Assembly: GCA_003551265.1 (NCBI GenBank)
Contig: PUMG01000107.1
Coordinates: 1 to 8,741, forward strand
DNA from: Halovenus sp.
GTDB taxonomy: Archaea; Halobacteriota; Halobacteria; Halobacteriales; Haloarculaceae
Direction of reading: 5' to 3'
DNA length: 8,741 bases
Positions 1 through 6,116 of the stretch are shown here, one piece after another. The stretch's first letter is position 1. Every line of letters begins with the position of its first letter. A model generated the notes under the pieces. The model saw nothing but the letters and a program-made list of their open reading frames with translations, ran no database searches and was not told the origin of the DNA. The position numbers and the translations under genes are program-made.

Positions 1-651
1 CCGGTGAAAGTCCCCATCACCGGGCCGTACACGCTCGCGAGCTGGTCGTTCAACGAGGCGTACGAGAGCGAGGAGGCGCTGGCATACGCCTTCGCAGAAC
101 TCGTCAACGAAGAGGTAGAAGCGCTCGTGGCCCAGGGTGCACGCTACATTCAGATAGACGAACCAGCGCTGGCGACAACCCCGGACGACCACGCCATCGT
201 CGGGGAGTGTCTCGAACGCATCGTGAAAGACATCCCGGAAGACGTCAGAATCGGACTGCACGTCTGTTACGGCGACTACTCGCGCATCTATCCGGAGATT
301 CTCGACTTCCCCGTCCACGAGTTCGACGTCGAACTCTGCAACGGCGGCTACGAGCAACTCGACGTGTTCAAACAGCCTCGTTTCACCAAAGACCTCGCCC
401 TCGGTGTGGTCGACGTCCACAAAAAAGAGGTCGAGTCCGTCGAGGAGATCAAATCGAACATCCAGCGCGGGCTCGAAGTCGTCCCACCAGAGCAGTTGAC
501 GGTCAGTCCCGACTGTGGCCTCAAACTTCTCCCTCGCGAGGTAGCTTACCAGAAGATGGAGAACCTCGTGACCGCTGCCCGTGAGGTCGAGGTCGCACTC
601 GACGCCGGAACCGTCGAACACGTCCAGACACCGACACCGGCCGACGACTGA
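1..651 (+). CDS. metE: Cobalamin-independent methionine synthase, catalytic (C-terminal) domain, 5'-truncated by window edge
   Basis: The reading frame is open from base 1 and ends at TGA 649-651, so the start lies outside the window. The GTG at position 4 is internal. The protein transfers a methyl group from a folate donor to homocysteine to make methionine in the cytoplasm. Visible in the 216-residue fragment are the IDEPAL motif (about residue 52), the zinc pair HVC (His and Cys encoded at 259-267), the FDVEL glutamate (about residue 111) and the SPDCGLK cysteine (about residue 172). These are the four zinc ligands of the MetE C-terminal barrel (His, Cys, Glu, Cys), so the site is intact. 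Haloarchaea usually carry split MetE genes, with N-like and C-like halves as neighbours, so an N-half paralogue may lie just upstream; this is inference. The gene converges with the lipoprotein gene ending at 796. Confidence 0.93.
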   Translation, partial: PVKVPITGPYTLASWSFNEAYESEEALAYAFAELVNEEVEALVAQGARYIQIDEPALATTPDDHAIVGECLERIVKDIPEDVRIGLHVCYGDYSRIYPEILDFPVHEFDVELCNGGYEQLDVFKQPRFTKDLALGVVDVHKKEVESVEEIKSNIQRGLEVVPPEQLTVSPDCGLKLLPREVAYQKMENLVTAAREVEVALDAGTVEHVQTPTPADD

Positions 652-716
652 CAGCGGAAGTTCTGCGTATTTTCGCTCATCAGTTCTGTTCTGTGGGATG
701 TGTCCGGGCACGTATC

Positions 717-734
717 ACGGGACACCCGTCCCGT
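717..734 (+). terminator. Perfect 7-bp hairpin downstream of metE, possible terminator
   Basis: ACGGGAC (717-723) and GTCCCGT (728-734) pair perfectly around an ACCC loop. A second, mutually exclusive hairpin is possible between GTGTCC (700-705) and GGACAC (720-725). T-rich DNA lies before it (a TTTT run near 670-673) and pyrimidine-rich DNA follows it. It lies 65 bases after the metE stop. Archaeal termination depends mainly on T-tracts, so the role is only a guess. Confidence 0.3.
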
Positions 735-745
735 TCTCCGAGTTC

Positions 746-795
746 TCTGCCTGTTGGTTTCTCGCGTCCTTCTGCCTGCTGGTTTCTCGTGTCTT
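746..795. repeat. Two tandem 25-bp direct repeats in the convergent intergenic gap
   Basis: Copy 1 (746-770) and copy 2 (771-795) both begin TCTGCCTG and share GGTTTCTCG. They differ at about three of 25 positions. The second copy ends exactly at the base before the stop codon of the leftward lipoprotein gene (796-798). This is the main structure in the 144-base gap 652-795 besides the hairpin; no gene is seen there. It may be a recent slippage duplication affecting the 3' ends of both convergent transcripts. Confidence 0.7.
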
Positions 796-1464
796 CTACC
801 CGTCCATGTCGAATTCAAACGGATGGTCAACCGACGCGGCGAGGTCGTCGACATTTTCGGTCTCGTCGAGTATCTCCGGGTGGATCGCAATAGCGGTGAG
901 CAGGTCACCGTCGTTCGAGAAGCGTCCTACGTCGACGAACACTGAGAGATTCTGCCCGCCGATTTCGCGCGTCATCTCATAACGGGTGTACGTGACATCC
1001 TCACCGAGTGTCTCGATGGTTCGTGTCTCGGTCTCTTCGGCGTCTTCATCATCGTCCCCATCTGCATCCATCTCTTCTGGCTCCTCCTCGTCGACCTCGT
1101 CAAAGAGCGCAACGTTACCGAGAGCGTCGAATGGGTTGAGTTCTGTGCCGGCGACCGTGACGCTCGGCGTCGAGAACAGTCGAAACCGTGCGGCGTCCTC
1201 GCCAACCTCGGGCACTGCTTTCGCGTAGGTGACTCGCCAGTTCGTGAGCCGCAGTTCTCGTGACTGACCCAGTGCGGTCACGGTCTCACTGAAGCTGATC
1301 TCCTCGGTCTCTTGGTGTGCGAACCCAGTTCTATCGAGCGCGTCGTCTCCGACTCCGGCCGGAGAGGCGCTCTTTTCGAACGTATCTTCGAGGAGTGAAC
1401 AGCCAGCAAGTGAGACCGTGCCGACAACACCAACCGTCGTGAGAAACGCTCGTCGTCTGTGCAT
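796..1464 (-). CDS. Tat-exported lipoprotein, DUF6517-like, function unknown
   Basis: This is a 222-residue secreted protein. The start chosen is ATG 1464. It begins MHRRRAFL, a twin-arginine motif, followed by a hydrophobic stretch and the lipobox LAGC with Cys22. A TATA-like element centred near 1491 fits a leaderless transcript starting at this ATG, and the in-frame ATG at 1476 is too close to it. The mature protein would be lipid-anchored on the outer face of the membrane. Residues about 122-146 form a very acidic linker (roughly 18 of 25 are Asp or Glu) between two beta-rich segments. The overall look (TGF near residue 46, a YAK segment near 80, a late DVGRFSNDGDLL-type strand) resembles the haloarchaeal DUF6517 family; I recall this family only by pattern. 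No catalytic motif is seen. It lies downstream of the thiolase operon but has its own promoter. Confidence 0.85.
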   Translation of the reverse strand: MHRRRAFLTTVGVVGTVSLAGCSLLEDTFEKSASPAGVGDDALDRTGFAHQETEEISFSETVTALGQSRELRLTNWRVTYAKAVPEVGEDAARFRLFSTPSVTVAGTELNPFDALGNVALFDEVDEEEPEEMDADGDDDEDAEETETRTIETLGEDVTYTRYEMTREIGGQNLSVFVDVGRFSNDGDLLTAIAIHPEILDETENVDDLAASVDHPFEFDMDG

Positions 1465-1483
1465 ACGACGGCACATGACTGAC

Positions 1484-1503
1484 AGACGTATATTGTTTGT
1501 GGC
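1484..1503 (-). promoter_or_regulatory. TATA-box promoter of the DUF6517-like lipoprotein gene
   Basis: On the minus strand, an ACAATATACG element (centre near 1491) sits 27 bases upstream of ATG 1464, the normal archaeal TATA-to-start distance for a leaderless mRNA. A CCACAAA stretch just upstream of it could act as BRE. This spacing also supports the choice of start codon. Confidence 0.6.
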
Positions 1504-1507
1504 GAGT

Positions 1508-1538
1508 GATTGGAAAGAATGTACTGAAATTTCCAATC
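1508..1538. repeat. Perfect 9-bp inverted repeat between thiolase operon and lipoprotein gene
   Basis: GATTGGAAA (1508-1516) and TTTCCAATC (1530-1538) are perfect reverse complements around a 13-base spacer. The stem extends by a G-T wobble and a G-C pair to 1506-1540. It begins 5 to 7 bases after the DUF35 stop codon and lies just upstream of the lipoprotein TATA box. It could be a terminator stem for the thiolase operon or an operator for the lipoprotein gene. No U-tract follows it on the minus strand, which weakens the terminator reading. Confidence 0.6.
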
Positions 1539-1545
1539 GCCGGTT

Positions 1546-1935
1546 TCACTCTGTCGGGTAGAAGACGATGACGCGGTCGCCTGTCGTCTCCGTTTGTTCA
1601 ACGCCGATTTCGACTTCCTGTCCGATTTCGACGTCGTCTGGGTCCACCTCACGCACCTGCCCAGTGACGCTGACGGGTCCAAAGGAGACGATTGCGACGA
1701 CGTACGGTGCGTCGTCTGCGAAGTCTGGCCCAGCCACGTGTGTCGTGGTGTGAGTCACAACCTCACCCGTCGCCGGTAACTCTTTTTCGACGAGTTTGCG
1801 CTCACCGGTCTTGGGGTCGCACACTCGGGGTGGGAGCCAGCCGTCTCCGCTCGGACTCTCCAGATAGTACGGTTCACCCTCCTCGACAGCGTCGAGGAAG
1901 TCGTCGTATCCGTCGTCTCGCGTATCGTATCTCAT
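1546..1935 (-). CDS. DUF35 OB-fold protein, accessory (beta) subunit of the upstream thiolase
   Basis: This 129-residue protein starts at ATG 1935, which overlaps the thiolase stop in an ATGA junction (1935-1932), so the two are translationally coupled. DUF35 proteins have an N-terminal rubredoxin-like zinc ribbon and a C-terminal OB fold. They act as partners of SCP-x type thiolases, bridging subunits and shaping the acyl-CoA site. Here the N-terminal helix (DDFLDAVEEGE), the LPPR motif (residues 34-37) and the OB-fold part (about 55-128) are clear. The zinc-ribbon cysteines are missing: only Cys39 remains, the first ligand position reads Ser27, and the second CxxC reads CDPK. The subunit therefore probably does not bind zinc there. 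The thiolase association is strong from synteny and from the known two-subunit haloarchaeal beta-ketothiolases. Confidence 0.88.
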   Translation of the reverse strand: MRYDTRDDGYDDFLDAVEEGEPYYLESPSGDGWLPPRVCDPKTGERKLVEKELPATGEVVTHTTTHVAGPDFADDAPYVVAIVSFGPVSVTGQVREVDPDDVEIGQEVEIGVEQTETTGDRVIVFYPTE

Positions 1936-3101
1936 CGCTCCACCTCCAGAATGTGAACCACACAACTGGCAACCGTCCCACCAGCGTTGTGCGTCAGCCC
2001 GGCTGTCGCGTCTTCGAGCGCTGAACTGTTGACGTGGTCGCCACGCAACAGTTTCGTCATCTCGGAGATCTGTGCGCAGCCGGTCGCACCGACAGGGTGT
2101 CCCTTCGCTTTCAGCCCGCCCGAGAGGTTAACTGGAAACTCCCCGTCGATGGTCGTCTCCCCGTTGGTCGCCGCGGAGATTCCCTCCCCGGGTTCGTAGA
2201 AGCCGAGCGCTTCGAGTGCGAGCACCTCTGCGATTGTGAAACAGTCGTGCACCTCCGCGGTGTCGACGTCGTCCGGGCCGAGACCGGCGTCTTCGTAGGC
2301 CATCTCGGCGGCGCGTTCGGCTGCAGGTGCGCGTGGAATCGACGCCCGGTCGGCGAGCGCGAAGTGGTCACTGTGCTGTCCCGCACCTCGAATCGACACC
2401 GGAGCGTCGAGTCCGTGTTCCGTCGCGAACTCGTCGCTGACGAGGACCGCAGCAGCAGCTCCGTTGCTCATCGGTGAACAGTCGAACAGTCCGAACGGCG
2501 AGCAGACAGTCATTGCGTCGAGCACGTCGTCGACGTCGATAGATTTCTGGAACTGTGCGAGGTCGTTCTCGAGAGCGTTCTCGTGGTTTTTCACGGCGAT
2601 GTGTGCGAGGTCCTCGCGGCCGCCACCGAACTCGTGGAAGTACCGGTTCGCCATCAGTGAGTACGCCCCGGGGAACGTCACACCGGCGCGAATCTCCCAG
2701 AGCGCGTCTGCCGCCGCTGCGAGTGCCTGGGTCGCGTCCGGTGTCGAGAGGTTCGTCATCCGTTCGGCTCCACCAACCAGCACGACGTCTGCCTGGCCGC
2801 TGCGGATTTTCTCGTAGCCGAAGCGAACGGCGACACCGCTCGACGCACAGGCACTCTCGACTCGAGTTGCAGGTGCAGAGACGCCAGCGGCCTCCGCGGC
2901 GAGTGGTCCCTGGTGGCCCTGCTGTTCGGCGAACTCACCCATGTAGTTCCCGTAGAACACCTCCTCGACAGCGTCGCGGGGAACGTCGGCGTCGTCGAAC
3001 GCCTCGGCCGCGGCCTCGCCGAACATCTCGCGGGCCGTCTGCTCACCGCCCCGGCCGAACGGTGTCATTCCGACACCAGCAACGGTGACGGCGCTCACCA
3101 T
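1932..3101 (-). CDS. SCP-x type thiolase / acetyl-CoA acyltransferase, catalytic (alpha) subunit
   Basis: This is a 389-residue thiolase-fold enzyme that condenses or cleaves beta-ketoacyl-CoA. Key residues are visible. The nucleophile is Cys85 in VESACASSG, His285 lies in VHDCFTIAE, and His335 lies in GGLKAKGHPVGATG. The last loop reads LTHNAGG (His371) instead of the CxG of classical bacterial thiolases, which marks the SCP-x/archaeal branch. The start ATG 3101 lies inside the end of the reductase gene (7-base overlap, 3095-3101), and the gene is followed at once by DUF35. In Haloferax mediterranei, beta-ketothiolases for PHBV synthesis (PhaA, BktB) are two-subunit enzymes of this alpha/beta kind. 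The reductase neighbour fits that role, but acetoacetyl-CoA supply for other pathways or degradative beta-oxidation remain possible. Substrate chain length cannot be read from the sequence. Confidence 0.92.
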   Translation of the reverse strand: MVSAVTVAGVGMTPFGRGGEQTAREMFGEAAAEAFDDADVPRDAVEEVFYGNYMGEFAEQQGHQGPLAAEAAGVSAPATRVESACASSGVAVRFGYEKIRSGQADVVLVGGAERMTNLSTPDATQALAAAADALWEIRAGVTFPGAYSLMANRYFHEFGGGREDLAHIAVKNHENALENDLAQFQKSIDVDDVLDAMTVCSPFGLFDCSPMSNGAAAAVLVSDEFATEHGLDAPVSIRGAGQHSDHFALADRASIPRAPAAERAAEMAYEDAGLGPDDVDTAEVHDCFTIAEVLALEALGFYEPGEGISAATNGETTIDGEFPVNLSGGLKAKGHPVGATGCAQISEMTKLLRGDHVNSSALEDATAGLTHNAGGTVASCVVHILEVER

Positions 3102-3838
3102 TCCATCCCTCCGTTGATTCCGAGCACCTGCCCGGTCATGTAGCTCGACTCCTCACTGGCGAGGAAGCGAACCATCCCCGAGATATCCTCGACCTCGGCG
3201 AACCGGTTGAGCGGTATCCGTTCGAGAATCTGCTCTTTGACCCGGTCAGGGACCGGTTCGAGCATGGCTGTCTTGACGAACCCGGGTGCGACGCAGTTGG
3301 CCGTCGACCCGTAGCGAGCCATCTCCAGCGCAATCGTCCGGGTGAACCCGAAGAGACCGCTTTTGGTCGTCGCGTAGTTCGCCTGACCGTAGTTCCCCTG
3401 CTGACCGACAACGCTCGAAATATTGATGAGGCGACCCTCGTGCGCCTCGCGGAGGTCATCGAAGCAGACCTTCGTGCAGTTGTACACACCGCCGAGGTTG
3501 ACGTCCATCACGCGGTCCCAGTCCTCGCGGGTCATGTCGACGAACTTCTTGTCGACGGTGATGCCTGCGTTGTTCACGAGTACATCGACGCCGCCGAACT
3601 CATCGGCAACCGCGTCATACATCTGCTCGACGTCGTCGAGGTCTGCAACGTCAGCCTGTGCGACGACTGCTGTTCCTGATGCGTCTTCGATTGCGTCGCG
3701 CACCTCGTAGGCCGCGTCCTCCGAAGAGCGGTAGTTCACGACGACGTTCGCGCCGTTGTCACCCAGTTCCTCAGCAATCGCTCGGCCAATTCCTTTCGAT
3801 GCACCTGTGACGAGACAGGTGCGGTCTTCGAGTAGCAT
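3095..3838 (-). CDS. Short-chain dehydrogenase, 3-ketoacyl-CoA/ACP reductase (PhaB/FabG-like)
   Basis: This 247-residue cytoplasmic oxidoreductase has a complete classical SDR set: TGASKGIG (11-18) for nucleotide binding, NNAG (89-92), Asn114, and the catalytic Ser142, Tyr155 and Lys159 (YATTK). Arg37 in the NYRSS loop after beta-2 suggests NADPH preference. The C-terminal motif is TGQVLGINGG. The protein most likely reduces 3-ketoacyl-CoA (for example acetoacetyl-CoA) to 3-hydroxyacyl-CoA, using the product of the thiolase encoded next. The ATG at 3838 is chosen because the protein then starts directly at the first strand (MLLEDRTCLVTG); the alternative upstream start at 3859 is TTG. The gene is first in the coupled trio, 44 bases after the AIR-synthase-like gene. 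A weak TATA-like ATTTAT lies at 3871-3876 on its strand. PhaB and FabG activities cannot be separated from sequence alone. Confidence 0.92.
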   Translation of the reverse strand: MLLEDRTCLVTGASKGIGRAIAEELGDNGANVVVNYRSSEDAAYEVRDAIEDASGTAVVAQADVADLDDVEQMYDAVADEFGGVDVLVNNAGITVDKKFVDMTREDWDRVMDVNLGGVYNCTKVCFDDLREAHEGRLINISSVVGQQGNYGQANYATTKSGLFGFTRTIALEMARYGSTANCVAPGFVKTAMLEPVPDRVKEQILERIPLNRFAEVEDISGMVRFLASEESSYMTGQVLGINGGMEW

Positions 3839-3867
3839 GGTTTCCAGTTCCTTCTTCAACCGCCACA

Positions 3868-3880
3868 GTGATAAATGTGA
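3868..3880 (-). promoter_or_regulatory. Weak TATA-like element upstream of the reductase-thiolase operon
   Basis: The minus strand reads CACATTTATCACT here, with its AT core at 3871-3876, about 35 bases before ATG 3838. This would place a transcript start near 3847, giving a short leader. It lies in the 44-base gap after the AIR-synthase-like stop, so read-through from upstream is also possible. Confidence 0.35.
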
Positions 3881-3882
3881 TT

Positions 3883-4902
3883 TCAGGACAGGTCGCTCTC
3901 TTCGAGCAACCGTTCGTAGACGCGCCAGGACGAATCACCACGAGGCGGACCGACCTCTTCGCCGTCCAGCACGACGCCGTGGCCACTTACCACCTCCCCG
4001 ACGACACCGACGGGAGTGTCGCGAGATTCGAGCGTTTCGACGACGGCTTCGGTTGCCCCGGGTCGAGCTGCAATCAGGAGTGTCCCGGCGGTCGTTGCCC
4101 GCCAGATGTCCAGTCCGAGCGCCTCCGAGGCGGCGACTACTCCCGGACGAATCGGAACTGCCTCGGTGTCGATGTGAAGCTGGACGCCTGCGCTCGCAGC
4201 CAGCTCGTGAAACGCACCGAGAAGCCCGCCCTCGGTAGCGTCGTGCATCGCGTTCACCCCGCCGACTGTCCCGACAGCAATCGCATCACGCACGACATCT
4301 GTCTCTTCGAGCAGCGACTGTGCTTGCTGCAGGTCGGACTCTGCGAGCGAAAGCTGGCCGGGAAACAGCGTCGTCAGAAGCCCTGTCGACTCGACTGCAG
4401 GACCCCTCGTAACGAGCAACGAATCCCCCGGCTGTGCGCCATCGGGGTAGATGAGTTCATCCCGCTGGCCGAACGCGACTCCGGTTCCGTGGCCAATCCA
4501 CGGCAGTGAACAGCCTTCATACCGCGCCGTGTGTCCGGTCACGATGGCCACCCCGAGGTCCTGACACTCGCGGTGGATTCCCTCCCACATCGCGGCAAAC
4601 TCCTCGTCTCGAAGCTCCGGTGGCAGTGAGAACGAGACGGCGAGGTGACTCGGCGAAAGCCCCGACACAGCCACGTCCGCCAGCACGAACTGGATGGCGA
4701 AGCGTCCCGCTCGCTCGTATCCGAGTTCCGGGAGTATCGAGAGCGGGTCCGTGGCCATCACGACGGCTTGCTCATCAGCGTCGATGACCCCGAAGTCGAC
4801 GCCGTGAGCTGGTCCTCTGTGGATGTCTTCCCGGACAGCCCCGAGCCGAGAAGCGATGTGTTCCTGGAAGAACTGTCGGTCGACCTTTCCACTCTCTGGC
4901 AT
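3883..4902 (-). CDS. AIR synthase (PurM)/HypE-like superfamily protein, substrate unknown
   Basis: This is a 339-residue protein from ATG 4902; upstream in-frame codons back to 5034 overlap the neighbouring gene and look non-coding. The family shares the PurM/SelD/HypE/ThiL fold and uses ATP to phosphorylate or activate a small substrate or carboxamide. Visible features are an N-terminal acidic strand and ATDPLS (50-55), LADVAVSG (74-81, with the metal/phosphate-type Asp76), VTGHTARY (121-128), and MHDATEGGLLGAFHELA (219-235), the HypE-type C-domain signature. The C-terminal cysteine tail that HypE uses to carry the cyano group is absent: the protein ends in ESDLS. It is therefore not a true HypE, and no hydrogenase gene is nearby. 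It lies between the propeller lipoprotein and the reductase-thiolase trio on the same strand. The true reaction is unknown. Confidence 0.85.
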   Translation of the reverse strand: MPESGKVDRQFFQEHIASRLGAVREDIHRGPAHGVDFGVIDADEQAVVMATDPLSILPELGYERAGRFAIQFVLADVAVSGLSPSHLAVSFSLPPELRDEEFAAMWEGIHRECQDLGVAIVTGHTARYEGCSLPWIGHGTGVAFGQRDELIYPDGAQPGDSLLVTRGPAVESTGLLTTLFPGQLSLAESDLQQAQSLLEETDVVRDAIAVGTVGGVNAMHDATEGGLLGAFHELAASAGVQLHIDTEAVPIRPGVVAASEALGLDIWRATTAGTLLIAARPGATEAVVETLESRDTPVGVVGEVVSGHGVVLDGEEVGPPRGDSSWRVYERLLEESDLS

Positions 4903-4975
4903 ACGCTGGTGTGGGGAGTGCTCGTACCTAACCGTTGTGCACTCCCACAGTTCGAACCAGCTCACTGTGAAAGAG

Positions 4976-6061
4976 TCATCCGAGAGAGATTGCGTGCACC
5001 TTCCCAGATGTCGAACCCGACTGCCTCGTTCCAAAATACAGCAGCTCGTCGGCGAGTGTTAGCGAGTCGTGCACTGTGCCGTCAGTCTCGAAGCTCCACT
5101 GTCGTTCACCGCTTTCGGCATCGAGTGCGTGAACTCCGCCACCGCCTCGTCTCCCGGTCCCGATGTAGAGAACACCATCGTCGAGTAGCGGTGTTGCATT
5201 CCAGACCGTTCCAGCCGTTTCATACTGCCATAGCTCGTCGCCAGTCTCGGCATCGACAGCGTAGACGATGCCTTCGCGGTCTCCAACGTACACCGTGCCG
5301 TCGACGACTGACGGTGACGACTGGACCCTTCCAGCCGTCGAGAACGTCCATTCGGCTTCACCACTGTCAGCTGCGACGGCGTACAGGTGTCCGTCGTAAC
5401 TCCCAGCGTAGACAGTCTCCTCGACGACAGCAGGAATACAGCCCACGCTCCCCTCGGTCTCGAAGTACCACTGTCTGTCACCGGACTCCTTCTCAAGTGC
5501 GTACAGCCGATTGTCGTTACTGCCGACGTACAGCCTGTCGTCAGTGACCGCTGGTGCCTGCAGGATGTTCCCGCCAGTCTCGAAGCTCCAGCACAGGGAT
5601 CCGTCACCCTTCGAAAGGGCGTACAGAGAACGGTCCTGGCTCCCAATGTAGAGGGTCTCCCCGTCGAGAACAGGTGTGGAACTGATTGCAGAGTTCGTTT
5701 CGAACACCCAGCGAAGTCGTGGGGTTCCATCCCGAGCCTGTGGACGATCGACAGCGTACACCTGCCAGTCAAAACTCCCCCAGTAGAGCGTGTTACCGTC
5801 GGTTGCGACCCCGCCGATGACTTTCTGGCCAGCCGGAAATCGCCACTGTTCAGCTCCATCGTGTCTGTCGAGTGCGTACAGATAGTGGTCGTGGCTTCCG
5901 ACGTACACCACTTCGTCGTGTACGAGTGGGGGTGAACTAACGCTCCCGCCTGTTTCGAAGGTCCACTCGGCCCGGTCCGTTCCAGACGAGAGCGGGACAC
6001 TACACCCTGCAAGGGTAGCCACGCCCGCCGAGACGCTTGCGAGATATGTCCGCCGTTCCAT
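4976..6061 (-). CDS. Tat lipoprotein with eight PQQ-like beta-propeller repeats
   Basis: This 361-residue protein starts at ATG 6061 with MERRTYLASV, a twin-arginine signal, then a lipobox LAGC with Cys20, so it is predicted to be exported folded and lipid-anchored outside the cell. The rest is eight repeats of about 38-44 residues. Each runs roughly W-x-F-E-T-x-G-x-V ... P-x-V-x-D-x-x-x-Y-V-G-S-x-D-x-x-L-Y-A-L-D-x-x-x-G, as in quinoprotein-dehydrogenase-like propellers (PQQ_2 type). Eight repeats fit one closed eight-bladed ring. The cofactor- and metal-binding residues of true PQQ alcohol dehydrogenases are not evident and the protein is much shorter, so a BamB-like scaffold or binding role is likelier than an enzyme. 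Genes of this type are abundant in haloarchaea. The gene is 55 bases after rlmE and 73 bases before the AIR-synthase-like gene on the same strand. Confidence 0.9.
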   Translation of the reverse strand: MERRTYLASVSAGVATLAGCSVPLSSGTDRAEWTFETGGSVSSPPLVHDEVVYVGSHDHYLYALDRHDGAEQWRFPAGQKVIGGVATDGNTLYWGSFDWQVYAVDRPQARDGTPRLRWVFETNSAISSTPVLDGETLYIGSQDRSLYALSKGDGSLCWSFETGGNILQAPAVTDDRLYVGSNDNRLYALEKESGDRQWYFETEGSVGCIPAVVEETVYAGSYDGHLYAVAADSGEAEWTFSTAGRVQSSPSVVDGTVYVGDREGIVYAVDAETGDELWQYETAGTVWNATPLLDDGVLYIGTGRRGGGGVHALDAESGERQWSFETDGTVHDSLTLADELLYFGTRQSGSTSGKVHAISLG

Positions 6062-6081
6062 TGCCAGTTCTTTGACCGGTC

Positions 6082-6116
6082 TGGCTTTAGGGGTGCTGTT
6101 CACTCAAAAATTTCTT
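6082..6116 (-). promoter_or_regulatory. rlmE-propeller intergenic segment: T-tract terminator and weak TATA box
   Basis: On the minus strand, a run of five T (6106-6110) follows the rlmE stop by a few bases, inside an AT-rich AAATTTTTGAG context, and could end the rlmE transcript. About 27 bases before ATG 6061 lies CCCTAAAGCC (centre near 6087), a plausible but weak haloarchaeal TATA box for a leaderless propeller mRNA. Confidence 0.35.

Noticed and set aside
3868..4509. Plus-strand 213-codon frame opposite the AIR-synthase-like gene
   Set aside because: It has no domain signature; the minus-strand frame carries the HypE/PurM motifs.
3883..5034. Longer 383-residue version of the AIR-synthase-like protein starting at 5034
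   Set aside because: The extra 44 residues overlap the propeller gene's end, lack family similarity and are rich in Trp, Cys and His unlike the rest; ATG 4902 fits the family start.
4645..5547. Long plus-strand open frame of 300 codons opposite the AIR-synthase-like and propeller genes
   Set aside because: It is an Arg/Ser-rich shadow frame with no recognisable domain, while the minus strand encodes two clear protein families across the same DNA.
5059..6012. Minus-strand 317-codon frame overlapping the propeller gene
   Set aside because: It is a shifted frame of the propeller coding sequence; repeats and signal peptide are only in the 4976-6061 frame.
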